Source: Candidatus Kuenenia stuttgartensis (GTDB taxonomy: Bacteria; Planctomycetota; Phycisphaerae; Phycisphaerales; SM1A02). From it: a stretch of 64,000 bases of DNA. The notes under the pieces were generated by a model that did not search any database, was not told where the DNA came from, and saw only the letters and a program-made list of their open reading frames with translations. The DNA lies in NCBI GenBank assembly GCA_945902075.1, contig CAMDMA010000010.1, positions 1 through 64,000 of the forward strand. Reading direction: 5' to 3'. Made by a program: the position numbers and the translations under genes. Of the stretch, positions 1 through 7,773 are shown in pieces (positions within the stretch are counted from its first letter, which is position 1; every line of letters starts with the position of its first letter).

Positions 1-783
1 GAACAGGCGAAGCGCGATCTTTCGGGCGGCAACCTCCGACTTGTGGTCTCGATCGCAAAGAAGTATCGCAACCGCGGACTCCCCTTCCTCGACATCATCC
101 AGGAAGGCAATACAGGCCTTATGCGTGCGGTCGACAAGTACGAGTACAAGCGCGGATACAAGTTCTCGACGTACGCGACATGGTGGATCCGCCAGGCGAT
201 CACTCGCGCGATCGCCGATCACGCACGGACGATCCGAGTCCCAGTCCACATGATTGAGACCATGTCGAAGTTGCGGAACATTCAGAAGGCGCTGCTTCAA
301 GAACTCGGCCGCGAGCCGACGATTGAAGAAATCGCCATCAAGGCGAAGATGCCGATTGAAGAGACGCGACGCGTGATGAAGATCTCGCGCCATCCAATCT
401 CTCTCGACCGTCCGGTCGGCGAGAGCGAGGACTCCCACTTCGGCGACTTCATCGAGGATGAACGTCAGGCGAGCCCGTCGGATTCGGCAACGAGCGACAT
501 GCTTCGTCAACGCATCAACGATGTGCTCAAGACCCTGACCTACCGCGAGCGCGAGATTCTGAAGCTCCGCTACGGCATTGGCGACGGCTATACGTACACA
601 CTCGAAGAAGTCGGCCGCATCTTCAAGGTCACGCGCGAGCGCGTCCGCCAAGTCGAGTCGAAAGCGATTCGGAAGCTACAGCATCCAGTGCGTCGTCAGC
701 GTCTCGCGAGTTTCCTCCCGGGTCACATGGCAGACCTCGAGGGCGAGCCAGATGCGATGAGTGATGTCGGCGCAGATGATTGA
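1..783 (+). CDS. rpoD: RNA polymerase sigma-70 factor, housekeeping type (5' end outside window)
   Basis: The reading frame is open from base 1, so the gene starts upstream of the window; the internal GTG at 43 is a codon inside region 2.1, not a start. The visible 260 residues contain sigma-70 region 2 ([24 protein letters not shown], the core-binding and -10 recognition stretch [17 protein letters not shown]), region 3 ([11 protein letters not shown]) and region 4 with a helix-turn-helix ([20 protein letters not shown]) that binds the -35 element. These near-invariant motifs mark a primary (RpoD/SigA-type) sigma factor rather than an ECF factor. The product directs core RNA polymerase to housekeeping promoters. 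About 40 residues follow region 4.2, a slightly long tail. A strong terminator lies about 60 bp downstream, so this is the last gene of its transcript. Confidence 0.95.
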   Translation, partial: EQAKRDLSGGNLRLVVSIAKKYRNRGLPFLDIIQEGNTGLMRAVDKYEYKRGYKFSTYATWWIRQAITRAIADHARTIRVPVHMIETMSKLRNIQKALLQELGREPTIEEIAIKAKMPIEETRRVMKISRHPISLDRPVGESEDSHFGDFIEDERQASPSDSATSDMLRQRINDVLKTLTYREREILKLRYGIGDGYTYTLEEVGRIFKVTRERVRQVESKAIRKLQHPVRRQRLASFLPGHMADLEGEPDAMSDVGADD

Positions 784-838
784 GACTTGATGATTTGTGC
801 TTGAAGCTCTTGCCAAGAGACTCAAACTCGTTTGACTG

Positions 839-877
839 AGATCGCGCGGTGCAAGCAATGCACCGCGCGATCTTTTT
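839..877 (+). terminator. Rho-independent terminator of the sigma factor gene
   Basis: A perfect 15-bp inverted repeat (AGATCGCGCGGTGCA, loop agcaa, TGCACCGCGCGATCT) runs straight into a T-run. It sits 56 bp after the rpoD stop codon, which is a textbook intrinsic terminator position. Confidence 0.93.
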
Positions 878-932
878 GCTTCTTCCTTGTCGGGGAAGGT
901 CACGGGTTGGGCCAGCGTCTCCAGTTCATGCC

Positions 933-1002
933 CGAGACAGATTCCACGAGACAGATTCCACGAGACAGATTCCACGAGACAGATTTCACGAGACAGATTT
1001 CA
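933..1002. repeat. 14-bp tandem repeat, five copies
   Basis: Five head-to-tail 14-bp units of cgagacagattcca; the last two carry ttca instead of tcca. It lies in the 622-bp space between the rpoD stop and the aldehyde dehydrogenase stop. The unit is not a multiple of three, so it would change phase with copy number if translated. No link to either neighbour is visible. Confidence 0.95.
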
Positions 1003-1046
1003 GCATACGGGTCACGGTTCAGTTCCGAGACGGTGGTGCACCGCTT

Positions 1047-1367
1047 GTGGTCGATCGACGAGCAGTGCTTCAACCGTACGGTCCCGCTGCGGGAACGGCA
1101 GGAGTTCCTACATCCACGCGACTCGTGACCATCGAGAGCGTCCTCCCCCCATCGACGCGAAAGGTTCTCTCGGTCGCTGGTCAACCGATGTCTGAAGGTC
1201 TCGATAGCATCCTGAGCGTGAGGGCGATGACGTGGGCGGGTCGCGCGATGGCTGCGGGCGAGACGGGTCTTGGCGCGGAATTCACTCCCAATGCGGGTAT
1301 CACATGGTTGCCGCTGTTTATGCCGGATAGCGCACGGTTTCAAGCCACGATGTGTATCACTCAATGA
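1047..1367 (+). CDS. Unrecognised coding-like ORF, possibly a 5'-truncated remnant
   Basis: From about base 1003 to the TGA at 1365-1367 one frame reads without interruption and has codon choice like its neighbours, with G or C in most third positions. It encodes stretches such as VTIESVLPPSTRKVL and GAEFTPNAGITWLPLF. Upstream the frame runs through the 14-bp repeats into the rpoD terminator, so the long version starting at 849 is not credible. GTG 1047 is the nearest internal start, without a clear ribosome binding site. I do not recognise the family. It may be a small real gene, or the 3' part of a gene whose 5' end was lost when the repeat expanded. Confidence 0.3.
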   Translation: MVDRRAVLQPYGPAAGTAGVPTSTRLVTIESVLPPSTRKVLSVAGQPMSEGLDSILSVRAMTWAGRAMAAGETGLGAEFTPNAGITWLPLFMPDSARFQATMCITQ

Positions 1368-1405
1368 GCGGCCCCGCGTTCACGCGCTCCGCGTGTGTCG
1401 CACGA

Positions 1406-2881
1406 TCAACAATTCCGCACGCGCAGGCTCACATACTTGAGGTCGGTATACGCATCGAGTCCGTGCGTGCCGCCCTCTTTACCCAAGCCGGAATCCTTGC
1501 GCCCACCGAACGGAGCCTCCGCAGTGCTCGGTGCACCGTCGTTGGCACCGATGACCCCGAAGTCAAGCGCTTCTGCGACACGCAAGAGGCGGTCGGCGTC
1601 TTGCGTCATCACATAGCCAGCAAGCCCGTACGGAACCGCATTTGCCATCGTGATCGCCTCTGATTCTGAGTGAAAGGTCATCGCGGCGACCACAGGCCCG
1701 AAGGTCTCTTCGCGACTACATCGCATCGTCGGATCGCAATTTGAAAGGATCGTCGGTTCATAAAACCGCCGCGAGAGCCCCGCAACTTCGGCGCGGCGAC
1801 CACCAACGCGCAGCTGCGCACCGTGCGCGACGGCATCGGCAACATGCGACTCCACCTTCTCGATCGCGGCGTCATTGATCAGCGGGCCCATGCGCGTGAA
1901 TTCAAGCGTCGGATCACCGATCATGTTCGCGAGCGCACGCACGCGCACCTCGAGCCGAGCGAGAAACTCTTCCGCAACCGATTGCTCCAACAGAAATCGA
2001 TTCGCGCAGATGCACGTCTGCCCCATGAAGCGGAACTTCGAGAGCATCGCCTGCTCAACCGCCCGGTCGATGTCGGAATCAGCGAACACCAAAAACGGCG
2101 CATTTCCGCCGAGTTCAAGCGCAGTTTTGAGAAGTCTTGGAGCACACTGCGCCGCGAGGATACGACCGACTTCGGTCGAACCGGTGAAGCTCAACTTTCG
2201 TGTTGATGGATGAGCGATCAACGCCTGTGCGACCGTCGGCGGATCACCAACGACGACGCTGAACGCGGCGGCTGGAGCACCTACTTCGTGCGCGCAGTGC
2301 TCAAAAATCGACGCAAAAGCAAGTGCCGCAAGCGGCGTCTCTTCCGCTGGTTTCACGACTTGTGAGCAACCGGCTGCCAGCGCGGGCGCGAACTTTCGCG
2401 CGATCATCGCAAGCGGAAAGTTCCATGGCGTGATCGCGACCGTCGCGCCTATTGGCTCGCGAAGCACCAGGACCCGACGGTCAGACATGCGTGATGCCGG
2501 AAGCTCACCAGTTGCCATTTCCGCCGCCGCCGCCGCGTTCTCGAAGAAACTGGCTGCGTATTCAACTTCGCCACGACTCTCAAGAATTGGCTTGCCACTC
2601 TCAAGCGTCAAGATCGATGCGAGCCGAGCTGCGTCCATGCGGATTCCAAGCGCGAGTCGTCGCACGAGCTCCGCGCGCTTCAGCAGCGGAAGCGCTTTCA
2701 TGTCGCGTGCCGCTTGAGAGTTCGCTTCAGCCGCACGCATCGCAAGCGTCGCGCTAGCACCGCTGATCGAGGCAATTACGGCGTCGTTTGCCGGATTCAC
2801 GACCACAATCGACTCAGCGTCACCGACAACAAATTCGCCGCCGATGTATTGGCGTGTTTCAAGATCGCGCATAGAACTCAT
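1406..2881 (-). CDS. gabD: NAD(P)-dependent aldehyde dehydrogenase, succinate-semialdehyde dehydrogenase-like
   Basis: A full-length (491 aa) aldehyde dehydrogenase superfamily enzyme that oxidises an aldehyde to a carboxylate with NAD(P)+, in the cytoplasm. Visible motifs are ITPWNFPLAM and KPAEETPL (cofactor-binding region), FTGSTEVGR, the ELGGNAP stretch with the general-base Glu, and GQTC with the catalytic Cys near residue 290, followed by EETFGPV and FGGRKDSG near the C-terminus. Overall pattern is closest to succinate-semialdehyde dehydrogenase (GabD), so the substrate call is by resemblance only. It is the last gene of a leftward five-gene operon, 9 bp after the WXG100-like gene. ATG 2881 abuts a G6 run; ATG 2872, nine bases after that run, is an equally good start. 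Confidence 0.85.
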   Translation of the reverse strand: MSSMRDLETRQYIGGEFVVGDAESIVVVNPANDAVIASISGASATLAMRAAEANSQAARDMKALPLLKRAELVRRLALGIRMDAARLASILTLESGKPILESRGEVEYAASFFENAAAAAEMATGELPASRMSDRRVLVLREPIGATVAITPWNFPLAMIARKFAPALAAGCSQVVKPAEETPLAALAFASIFEHCAHEVGAPAAAFSVVVGDPPTVAQALIAHPSTRKLSFTGSTEVGRILAAQCAPRLLKTALELGGNAPFLVFADSDIDRAVEQAMLSKFRFMGQTCICANRFLLEQSVAEEFLARLEVRVRALANMIGDPTLEFTRMGPLINDAAIEKVESHVADAVAHGAQLRVGGRRAEVAGLSRRFYEPTILSNCDPTMRCSREETFGPVVAAMTFHSESEAITMANAVPYGLAGYVMTQDADRLLRVAEALDFGVIGANDGAPSTAEAPFGGRKDSGLGKEGGTHGLDAYTDLKYVSLRVRNC

Positions 2882-2890
2882 CCCCCCAAC

Positions 2891-3163
2891 TCAGCGCTGC
2901 TTCAAGTAATCCTCAAGCCGCTCAGCTTTCCGCACGAGAAACGGAACATGCTGTTCTGACACGCGCAAAAACTTCACCAACACCTTCATGGTTTGGTCGA
3001 ACTCTTCCGCAAATTTTTGCTGCTCCTGATCTTTCCAACTGCCTTGGAGTGCGCCCATCTTGGCGCCCATTGCACTCACTTGGCCCTGAAGTTCACCATT
3101 AAACCGGTGAAGATCTTGGGCGAAGCGGCGGAGTTCTTGTGGGTCTGCGATTGCCTTAGCCAT
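2891..3163 (-). CDS. WXG100-like small helical protein (ESX-type)
   Basis: A 90-residue, almost wholly helical protein: helix, short turn, helix. The turn carries W43-K-D45 with an aromatic at F51. This matches the WXG100 (EsxA/ESAT-6) plan in length, in a Trp at the hairpin and in an aromatic eight residues later; Asp replaces the usual Gly. In known systems such proteins form dimers and are exported by type VII secretion. The C-terminal YxxxD/E export signal is not obvious here (the end is LEDYLKQR). It follows a second Trp-hairpin protein by 27 bp and precedes the aldehyde dehydrogenase by 9 bp. No FtsK/EssC-type ATPase lies nearby, so a secreted role is inference; an intracellular helical-bundle role is also possible. 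Confidence 0.6.
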   Translation of the reverse strand: MAKAIADPQELRRFAQDLHRFNGELQGQVSAMGAKMGALQGSWKDQEQQKFAEEFDQTMKVLVKFLRVSEQHVPFLVRKAERLEDYLKQR

Positions 3164-3190
3164 GGCCGCAGTTTACCCAGCAGGCACGGG

Positions 3191-3415
3191 TCATGATCGG
3201 TCATCGCCACACTCGTTCCGGACCCGGCGGAGCGTTTCGTCCATCATGTCGAGTGCGTTCATGGCTGCCCGGAGTTGCTTATCGATCGGATCGATCGATC
3301 GCTCCTTGAACGCCCGCGAGGTGTCGTCACGCCATGCCTGCTCGATGCGGTACCACGCGTGCATGAGATCGCGGTGGGCAGAATTCAAGCGTGCTTTCGA
3401 ATCGGAAAGACTCAT
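3191..3415 (-). CDS. Second Trp-hairpin small helical protein, probable partner of the WXG100-like protein
   Basis: A 74-residue helical protein whose centre reads AWRDDTSRAF: W28-R-D30 and F36, the same Trp-x-Asp and eight-residue Trp-to-Phe spacing as in the adjacent 90-aa protein. The two therefore look like paralogous halves of a pair, as is common for Esx proteins, though sequence identity is low. Its start codon overlaps the stop of the upstream coiled-coil gene (ATGA), so translation is probably coupled. Conserved acidic and basic residues flank the hairpin. No signal peptide or membrane segment. Function unknown. Confidence 0.55.
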   Translation of the reverse strand: MSLSDSKARLNSAHRDLMHAWYRIEQAWRDDTSRAFKERSIDPIDKQLRAAMNALDMMDETLRRVRNECGDDRS

Positions 3416-4104
3416 TGCGCCCCCCCATTGATCGCCCCTCTCGCGGTATCGCTCGCGGTCTCTCGTGCGATATCACATGCAGCAGACAACGTCCGCTCGT
3501 CAGACTCGAGTTCTGCCCGCTGGCGCGCGGCCGCTGCCTCTTCTTCGGCCGTCTGCACTTCCCCAGCACGACGCATCGAAGCAATTCGGCTTCGAGCACG
3601 TTCGAGTTGTTCGCCCAGCGAAACACTCGGAGTTGCCAAGTACGCTTCGAGCGCAAGGGCCATATTTCTGAGCCGGAGAATTGCGTCAGGCAGATCTCGG
3701 TCCACAAGCGTCGCGAGCGGCGACATGGCACCCTTGAACATCGAAACGTCCCGCTCGAGTGTGGCCAACCAGCGACGCGTCCGCTCAAGCCGCTCGCGCG
3801 CCTCTTCCGTTCGAACCTTTGCGCGCGCGACGGCCTTCTTCTCGTCAATGATGGATGGCCGCTGGCCAGTGCCCATCGTCTGCATTTCTTTGCGATAGAG
3901 CGCGCTCTTCGCAGCCGTCAGTTCTTCATCAAGCCGCGGGACCGCACGTTTCCAGTGCAGCATGCGGTCCCGCTCAAGCCAGATGAATGTGGACTTGACC
4001 TCACTGTCCGCCTCCGACACCGCGATACCAAGCTCCTCGCGAAACTTAATGAGCGCGCGTCGAAACTCGTCGAGTGCTGCGATATCGGTGATGTTGGCGG
4101 ACAT
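3412..4104 (-). CDS. Coiled-coil protein of unknown function in the WXG100-like operon
   Basis: A 230-aa soluble, highly charged and helical protein. It contains an aromatic stretch (TFIWLERDRMLHWKRAV), a long coiled-coil-like middle (residues about 85-135) and an Ala/Glu-rich C-terminal helix. I do not recognise a named family. It starts 6 bp after the MFS transporter and overlaps the next gene by 4 bp, so it is co-transcribed and probably translationally coupled with the two Trp-hairpin proteins. A scaffold, chaperone or larger helical partner for them is a reasonable inference; nothing in the sequence proves it. It lacks a signal peptide. Confidence 0.65.
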   Translation of the reverse strand: MSANITDIAALDEFRRALIKFREELGIAVSEADSEVKSTFIWLERDRMLHWKRAVPRLDEELTAAKSALYRKEMQTMGTGQRPSIIDEKKAVARAKVRTEEARERLERTRRWLATLERDVSMFKGAMSPLATLVDRDLPDAILRLRNMALALEAYLATPSVSLGEQLERARSRIASMRRAGEVQTAEEEAAAARQRAELESDERTLSAACDIARETASDTARGAINGGAQ

Positions 4105-4110
4105 CAGTGC

Positions 4111-5424
4111 TTAGGCCTGTCGCTTCTTCGAGGGATAAAACAAGAGCATCAACACGAAGCACGCAAGTGCCATATACATCGGCACGCTAAAGAGCTTCGT
4201 GTAGTCCATCGGGGATGCTCCACCATCGGTCGCGTACTTGGCAACCACACTCGTCGCGAAGATGCTGCCGACGATGATGCCGATACCGACGATGACAAGA
4301 TTGAAAAGGTTTTGCGCGGTTGCGCGGATGTCGGGCGTGGTGTTCTCATCAACGACCATGAAGGCGACGAAGATGAAACAACCGAAGCACAACCCGTGAA
4401 GTGCAACACCGAGAAGTACGAACGGCAGGGTGGGAAGGAAAGCGAAGAGCGCCATACGAGCCGCGTAAGCGGCGATGCCAGTGAGGAGAAGTGTCTTTCG
4501 CGAAACTGTCTTCGAAAAGAACGGAATCGCTGCAAGTACGAGAAGCTCAGTCATCTGACCGATCGTCATGAGCCCGCCACCTCCGACGCCGAGAACCTGA
4601 TTCACAGAGCGCGCAAATGAGTTGGCGCCTTCGCTGTTCGCGGAATTCTGAATGGCACCAACAAAGTCGCTGGTGAAGATGAAGTAGAACTGATGCACCA
4701 TGCTGATCGGGACCGCGATGAGAAAGAGCGTGATCAACGGCTGCTTGAAAATCTCTTTCACGCCTTCGAGCCACGCAGTCTTTTCAACCGAGGACCTCGT
4801 CGGCGGCGTATGCGGCAGCGTCATGCAATAGAACGCCATGACAAGCCCGAGTCCGGCGCTGATTTGAAACGCGACGGCGCGTCCCGCATTTTGAGCGGCA
4901 GCCACAGCCTCCGTGCTCTCACCCGTCGGAGTGTGGAAACGCAGGAGGATTTGACCAACCGCGATGCCCGCTGCAATCCAGCCTAGGGTGCCCCACAAAC
5001 GCACTGGACCGAAGTCGCGATCGCGGTCGGCGAGATTCGCAAAGGAAATCGAGTTGGTGAGCGCGAGGGTTGGTGCGTACACGAGCCCGTACACAAACGA
5101 CAGAGCAAGGAAGACCTCAAACTGCGCAGCACTTGCGAGAAAGTAGACGAGCACCGCGCCGACGAGATGGCTGAACGCGAGCAATCGCTCGGTCGCAAAA
5201 GAACGGTCGGCGAGCTGGCCTGCGATGAATGGTCCAGCAAGCGCACCAACAGCTCCAGCCATCAGACACAACCCGGTCTGGTCGAGGCTGAAGCCCCGGT
5301 GACCCATGAGAAACGGATAGAGAATCGGAAGCCACGCACCCCAGATCGCGTACTGGAGAAACATCATCAGGCTCAGTCGGGACCTCACATACGCGGGACT
5401 CGCAACGGCAGTCGTGGGACTCAT
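4111..5424 (-). CDS. MFS transporter, nucleoside:H+ symporter-like
   Basis: A 437-aa integral membrane protein with about twelve hydrophobic segments, starting MSPTTAVASP and preceded by a good ribosome binding site (AGAGGAG) 5-8 bases from ATG 5424. It has a WGAWLPILYPFLM first helix and the RLWGTLGWIAAGI motif seen in the NupG/XapB-type nucleoside:H+ symporters of the major facilitator superfamily. It likely imports a nucleoside or related small molecule across the inner membrane. The frame stays open further upstream to 6840, but that part is antisense to ispG and not coding. It is the first gene of the leftward operon with the WXG100-like genes and aldehyde dehydrogenase; no obvious pathway links them. 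Confidence 0.82.
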   Translation of the reverse strand: MSPTTAVASPAYVRSRLSLMMFLQYAIWGAWLPILYPFLMGHRGFSLDQTGLCLMAGAVGALAGPFIAGQLADRSFATERLLAFSHLVGAVLVYFLASAAQFEVFLALSFVYGLVYAPTLALTNSISFANLADRDRDFGPVRLWGTLGWIAAGIAVGQILLRFHTPTGESTEAVAAAQNAGRAVAFQISAGLGLVMAFYCMTLPHTPPTRSSVEKTAWLEGVKEIFKQPLITLFLIAVPISMVHQFYFIFTSDFVGAIQNSANSEGANSFARSVNQVLGVGGGGLMTIGQMTELLVLAAIPFFSKTVSRKTLLLTGIAAYAARMALFAFLPTLPFVLLGVALHGLCFGCFIFVAFMVVDENTTPDIRATAQNLFNLVIVGIGIIVGSIFATSVVAKYATDGGASPMDYTKLFSVPMYMALACFVLMLLFYPSKKRQA

Positions 5425-5563
5425 AGTGGCTCCTCTTGAAAAGTACGGCAGAATCGCAGCGATATCGCCGCGAGCCTCGGGACGCATCAAGCCGATGCGT
5501 CTTCGGATGCTAACCCAATTCGCAGCTCTTCGTCTGAGAACCGCTTGGTCCGCGGCTTCGCCG

Positions 5564-5577
5564 TATACTCGCGAACC
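5564..5577 (+). promoter_or_regulatory. -10-like element of ispG, probable leaderless transcript
   Basis: TATACT at 5564-5569 ends 8 bases before the ispG ATG and no Shine-Dalgarno sequence is present. Transcription starting 6-8 bases after the hexamer would begin at or next to the start codon. The -35 region is weak. Confidence 0.45.
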
Positions 5578-6834
5578 ATGAATCCCCGTCGAATGACTCG
5601 TCAGATCACCGTGGGCGACGATCGCGTCGGCCGCGTCCGTATTGGCGGCGATGCCCGCATCGCAGTGCAGACCATGACCGCTGGCTACACCCATGACATC
5701 GACGCCTGCGTGCGTGAAATTGAACGCTACGCAGCCGCTGGTGCCGACATCGTCCGCGTGGCGGTCCCGGAACGCAAGGACACGGAAGCGCTCGTCGAGA
5801 TCATGAAGCAAGTCTCGGTTCCGATCGTTGCAGATGTGCATTTCCACTTCCAACGCGCGCTCGAAGCGGTCGAAGCTGGCGTACATAAGATTCGACTCAA
5901 CCCCGGAAACATCAGCGATCGCGACCAGGTCAACATGGTCATCGATGCCTGCAAGGAGCGACGGATCCCTATCCGGATCGGCGTCAATGAAGGTTCCATC
6001 ATTGAACGAAAGGACAAGCAACGGCGCGCAGAAGAACTCGGAAAGTTTTTCGCCGGGCACAAGTCCGGCCACATGCTCGCGCTGATGATCGCGAAACTCG
6101 AGGAGTACCTCGACATCTTCGATGCGCGCGACTTTCATGACGTTGCCATAAGCGCAAAATCCATGGACGCGGCGATGGTCATTGACGTTTATACCGAGAT
6201 TTCTCAGCGTTTTGACTATCCGCTGCACCTCGGAGTCACCCACGCTGGGCCGCGCGACACCGGCGCGATTCGTTCGATTACCGCGCTCGGCACGCTTGTC
6301 GCCAACGGTATCGGCGACACGCTGCGCATCTCGTACGCGAGCGACCACATTGATGAGGTCAAGGACGGCCTCGAACTCCTCTACTGTCTCGGCAAGCGAG
6401 AACGCAAGGGCGTTGAGTTGATCGCTTGCCCAACCTGTGGCCGCATCCAGGTCGACCTTTTCACCCTTGTGAAGGAGGTCGAAAAGAAGCTGATGCCCGA
6501 ACTCGAACTGCCGATCAAGGTCGCGGTCATGGGTTGCATTGTGAATGGTCCCGGCGAGGCGGAGGGTGCCGATGTAGCGGTGTTTGCCGGTGACCGCCGC
6601 GGCATTATCTATGTCCAAGGACAGCGCGTTGCAAACGTGCCCGAGCCTGAAATCCTCGACCGATTGCTCCTCGAATGCCGCGAGTTTGAAGCCAAGGTAA
6701 AGCGCGGCGAGGCACGACTCGGCGAGAAACTCGTCGAGATTGTCCCGCCCGACCCGATTGGCGAACTTGGCTCCGGTGCTGACAAGATTCGCGCCGGTTT
6801 CGTCGAACAGGTCACCATCGGAAAGAGCTCGTGA
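5578..6834 (+). CDS. ispG: 4-hydroxy-3-methylbut-2-en-1-yl diphosphate synthase (IspG/GcpE)
   Basis: Catalyses the penultimate step of the MEP isoprenoid pathway, reducing MEcPP to HMBPP with a [4Fe-4S] cluster. The 418-aa protein has the N-terminal TIM-barrel half (IGGDARIAVQTMTAG; LRADVHFHF-like VADVHFHFQRAL; KIRLNPGNI) and the C-terminal cluster domain with CPTCGR and GCIVNGPGEA, which supply the three Cys ligands. ATG 5578 is chosen because MTRQITVGDD... aligns with family N-termini and because a TATACT -10 element lies just upstream; the GTG at 5545 would place the start upstream of that promoter. The next gene overlaps its stop codon. dxs and an ispA-type gene lie within 8 kb. Confidence 0.95.
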   Translation: MNPRRMTRQITVGDDRVGRVRIGGDARIAVQTMTAGYTHDIDACVREIERYAAAGADIVRVAVPERKDTEALVEIMKQVSVPIVADVHFHFQRALEAVEAGVHKIRLNPGNISDRDQVNMVIDACKERRIPIRIGVNEGSIIERKDKQRRAEELGKFFAGHKSGHMLALMIAKLEEYLDIFDARDFHDVAISAKSMDAAMVIDVYTEISQRFDYPLHLGVTHAGPRDTGAIRSITALGTLVANGIGDTLRISYASDHIDEVKDGLELLYCLGKRERKGVELIACPTCGRIQVDLFTLVKEVEKKLMPELELPIKVAVMGCIVNGPGEAEGADVAVFAGDRRGIIYVQGQRVANVPEPEILDRLLLECREFEAKVKRGEARLGEKLVEIVPPDPIGELGSGADKIRAGFVEQVTIGKSS

Positions 6835-7643
6835 TCGCACGGCAGCTCGCCGAGCTTCTCGGCCCCATCAGAGTCTCCGGGGCACTGATTTTGTGCGCCA
6901 CCCATGTCGGCTGCTCAATGCCACGGTGGCAACCAAATCCGTCGTTTGACGTGACCCGCGCAGAGGCACGAGCAGACATTGCACGCATGCAGGACTCTCC
7001 AATCGCGCTCCCGCGGCCGGTGGTCTTTCTCGCCGGTATCGGCGACCTCTCTATCTCAAGCGGCGCGATGGAGGAGGCAATCCTACCGACCTTCATCGGC
7101 CCATCTGCTGAGTTGAACTTTTTCAATGAGTTCACCTTTGATGGAGCGCGGCAAAAGGCCCTGCGCGAGGTTGCGGAGCAACTTGGTACGGATGTTGATC
7201 ACATCCCTGAAGTCGATGTCATCGCATTTTCGATGGGCGGCCTTGTCGCGCGATTTGCCGCGATTCCTGATGAAAACGGCCGACGTCTTCCGATCCGACG
7301 GCTGTACACGGTGTCGACTCCACACGAGGGTGCGCGCCTTGCGGGTGTCCCGTTTGGCATCCCGCAGGGAGAAGACATGTGTCCAACCTCGGAGTTTCTT
7401 GAGAGGCTCCGACAGGCGCGGCGCGAGTACGAACTTGTCTGCTACACGCGGCTCGACGATGTCACTGTCGGCGAGGAGTTCGCAGCGCCGGACGGCGAAC
7501 CCCTTTGGTGGGTGCCAACGCCCTCGGGCGAATGGTCGCATATGGCTGCGTTTGAGGACCCGCGCATCTTGGCCGACATCGCCCGCAGGCTTCGCGGCGA
7601 GACTCCGTGGACCAAGCCGCCCGCGGCGCCGCTTCCCAATTGA
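6831..7643 (+). CDS. Putative exported alpha/beta-hydrolase (lipase/esterase-like)
   Basis: A 270-aa protein whose hydrophobic N-terminus (about residues 15-28, ending HVGC) resembles a signal peptide with a poor lipobox, so a lipoprotein is possible but not certain. After it comes an alpha/beta-hydrolase pattern: VVFLAGIGDLS as the first strand and oxyanion region, then the nucleophile elbow AFSMGG in the order expected for a PGAP1/triacylglycerol lipase-like enzyme, followed by STPHEGA, a motif common after the nucleophile in lipases. A late His (WSHMAAFEDP) could complete the triad. The GTG start overlaps the ispG stop (GTGA), so it is translationally coupled. Substrate unknown. Confidence 0.65.
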   Translation: MIARQLAELLGPIRVSGALILCATHVGCSMPRWQPNPSFDVTRAEARADIARMQDSPIALPRPVVFLAGIGDLSISSGAMEEAILPTFIGPSAELNFFNEFTFDGARQKALREVAEQLGTDVDHIPEVDVIAFSMGGLVARFAAIPDENGRRLPIRRLYTVSTPHEGARLAGVPFGIPQGEDMCPTSEFLERLRQARREYELVCYTRLDDVTVGEEFAAPDGEPLWWVPTPSGEWSHMAAFEDPRILADIARRLRGETPWTKPPAAPLPN

Positions 7644-7773
7644 ACGTCCGAAGACTGCCCATAGACAACGAGTCCGAACCGCCGCTCAATTCACTTGTTC
7701 CGAGCGCATCGACCTCTCCGCCACTCTTCATTCCGTATAGTGACGAAGCCCGACTCGCGGGCTGGAGCTTTCT

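Noticed and set aside
849-1046. 172-aa version of the ORF starting at GTG 849
   Set aside because: The start lies inside the rpoD terminator stem and the frame crosses the 14-bp repeats.
5425-6840. N-terminal extension of the MFS transporter frame
   Set aside because: It is antisense to ispG; the transporter starts at ATG 5424 with a good ribosome binding site.
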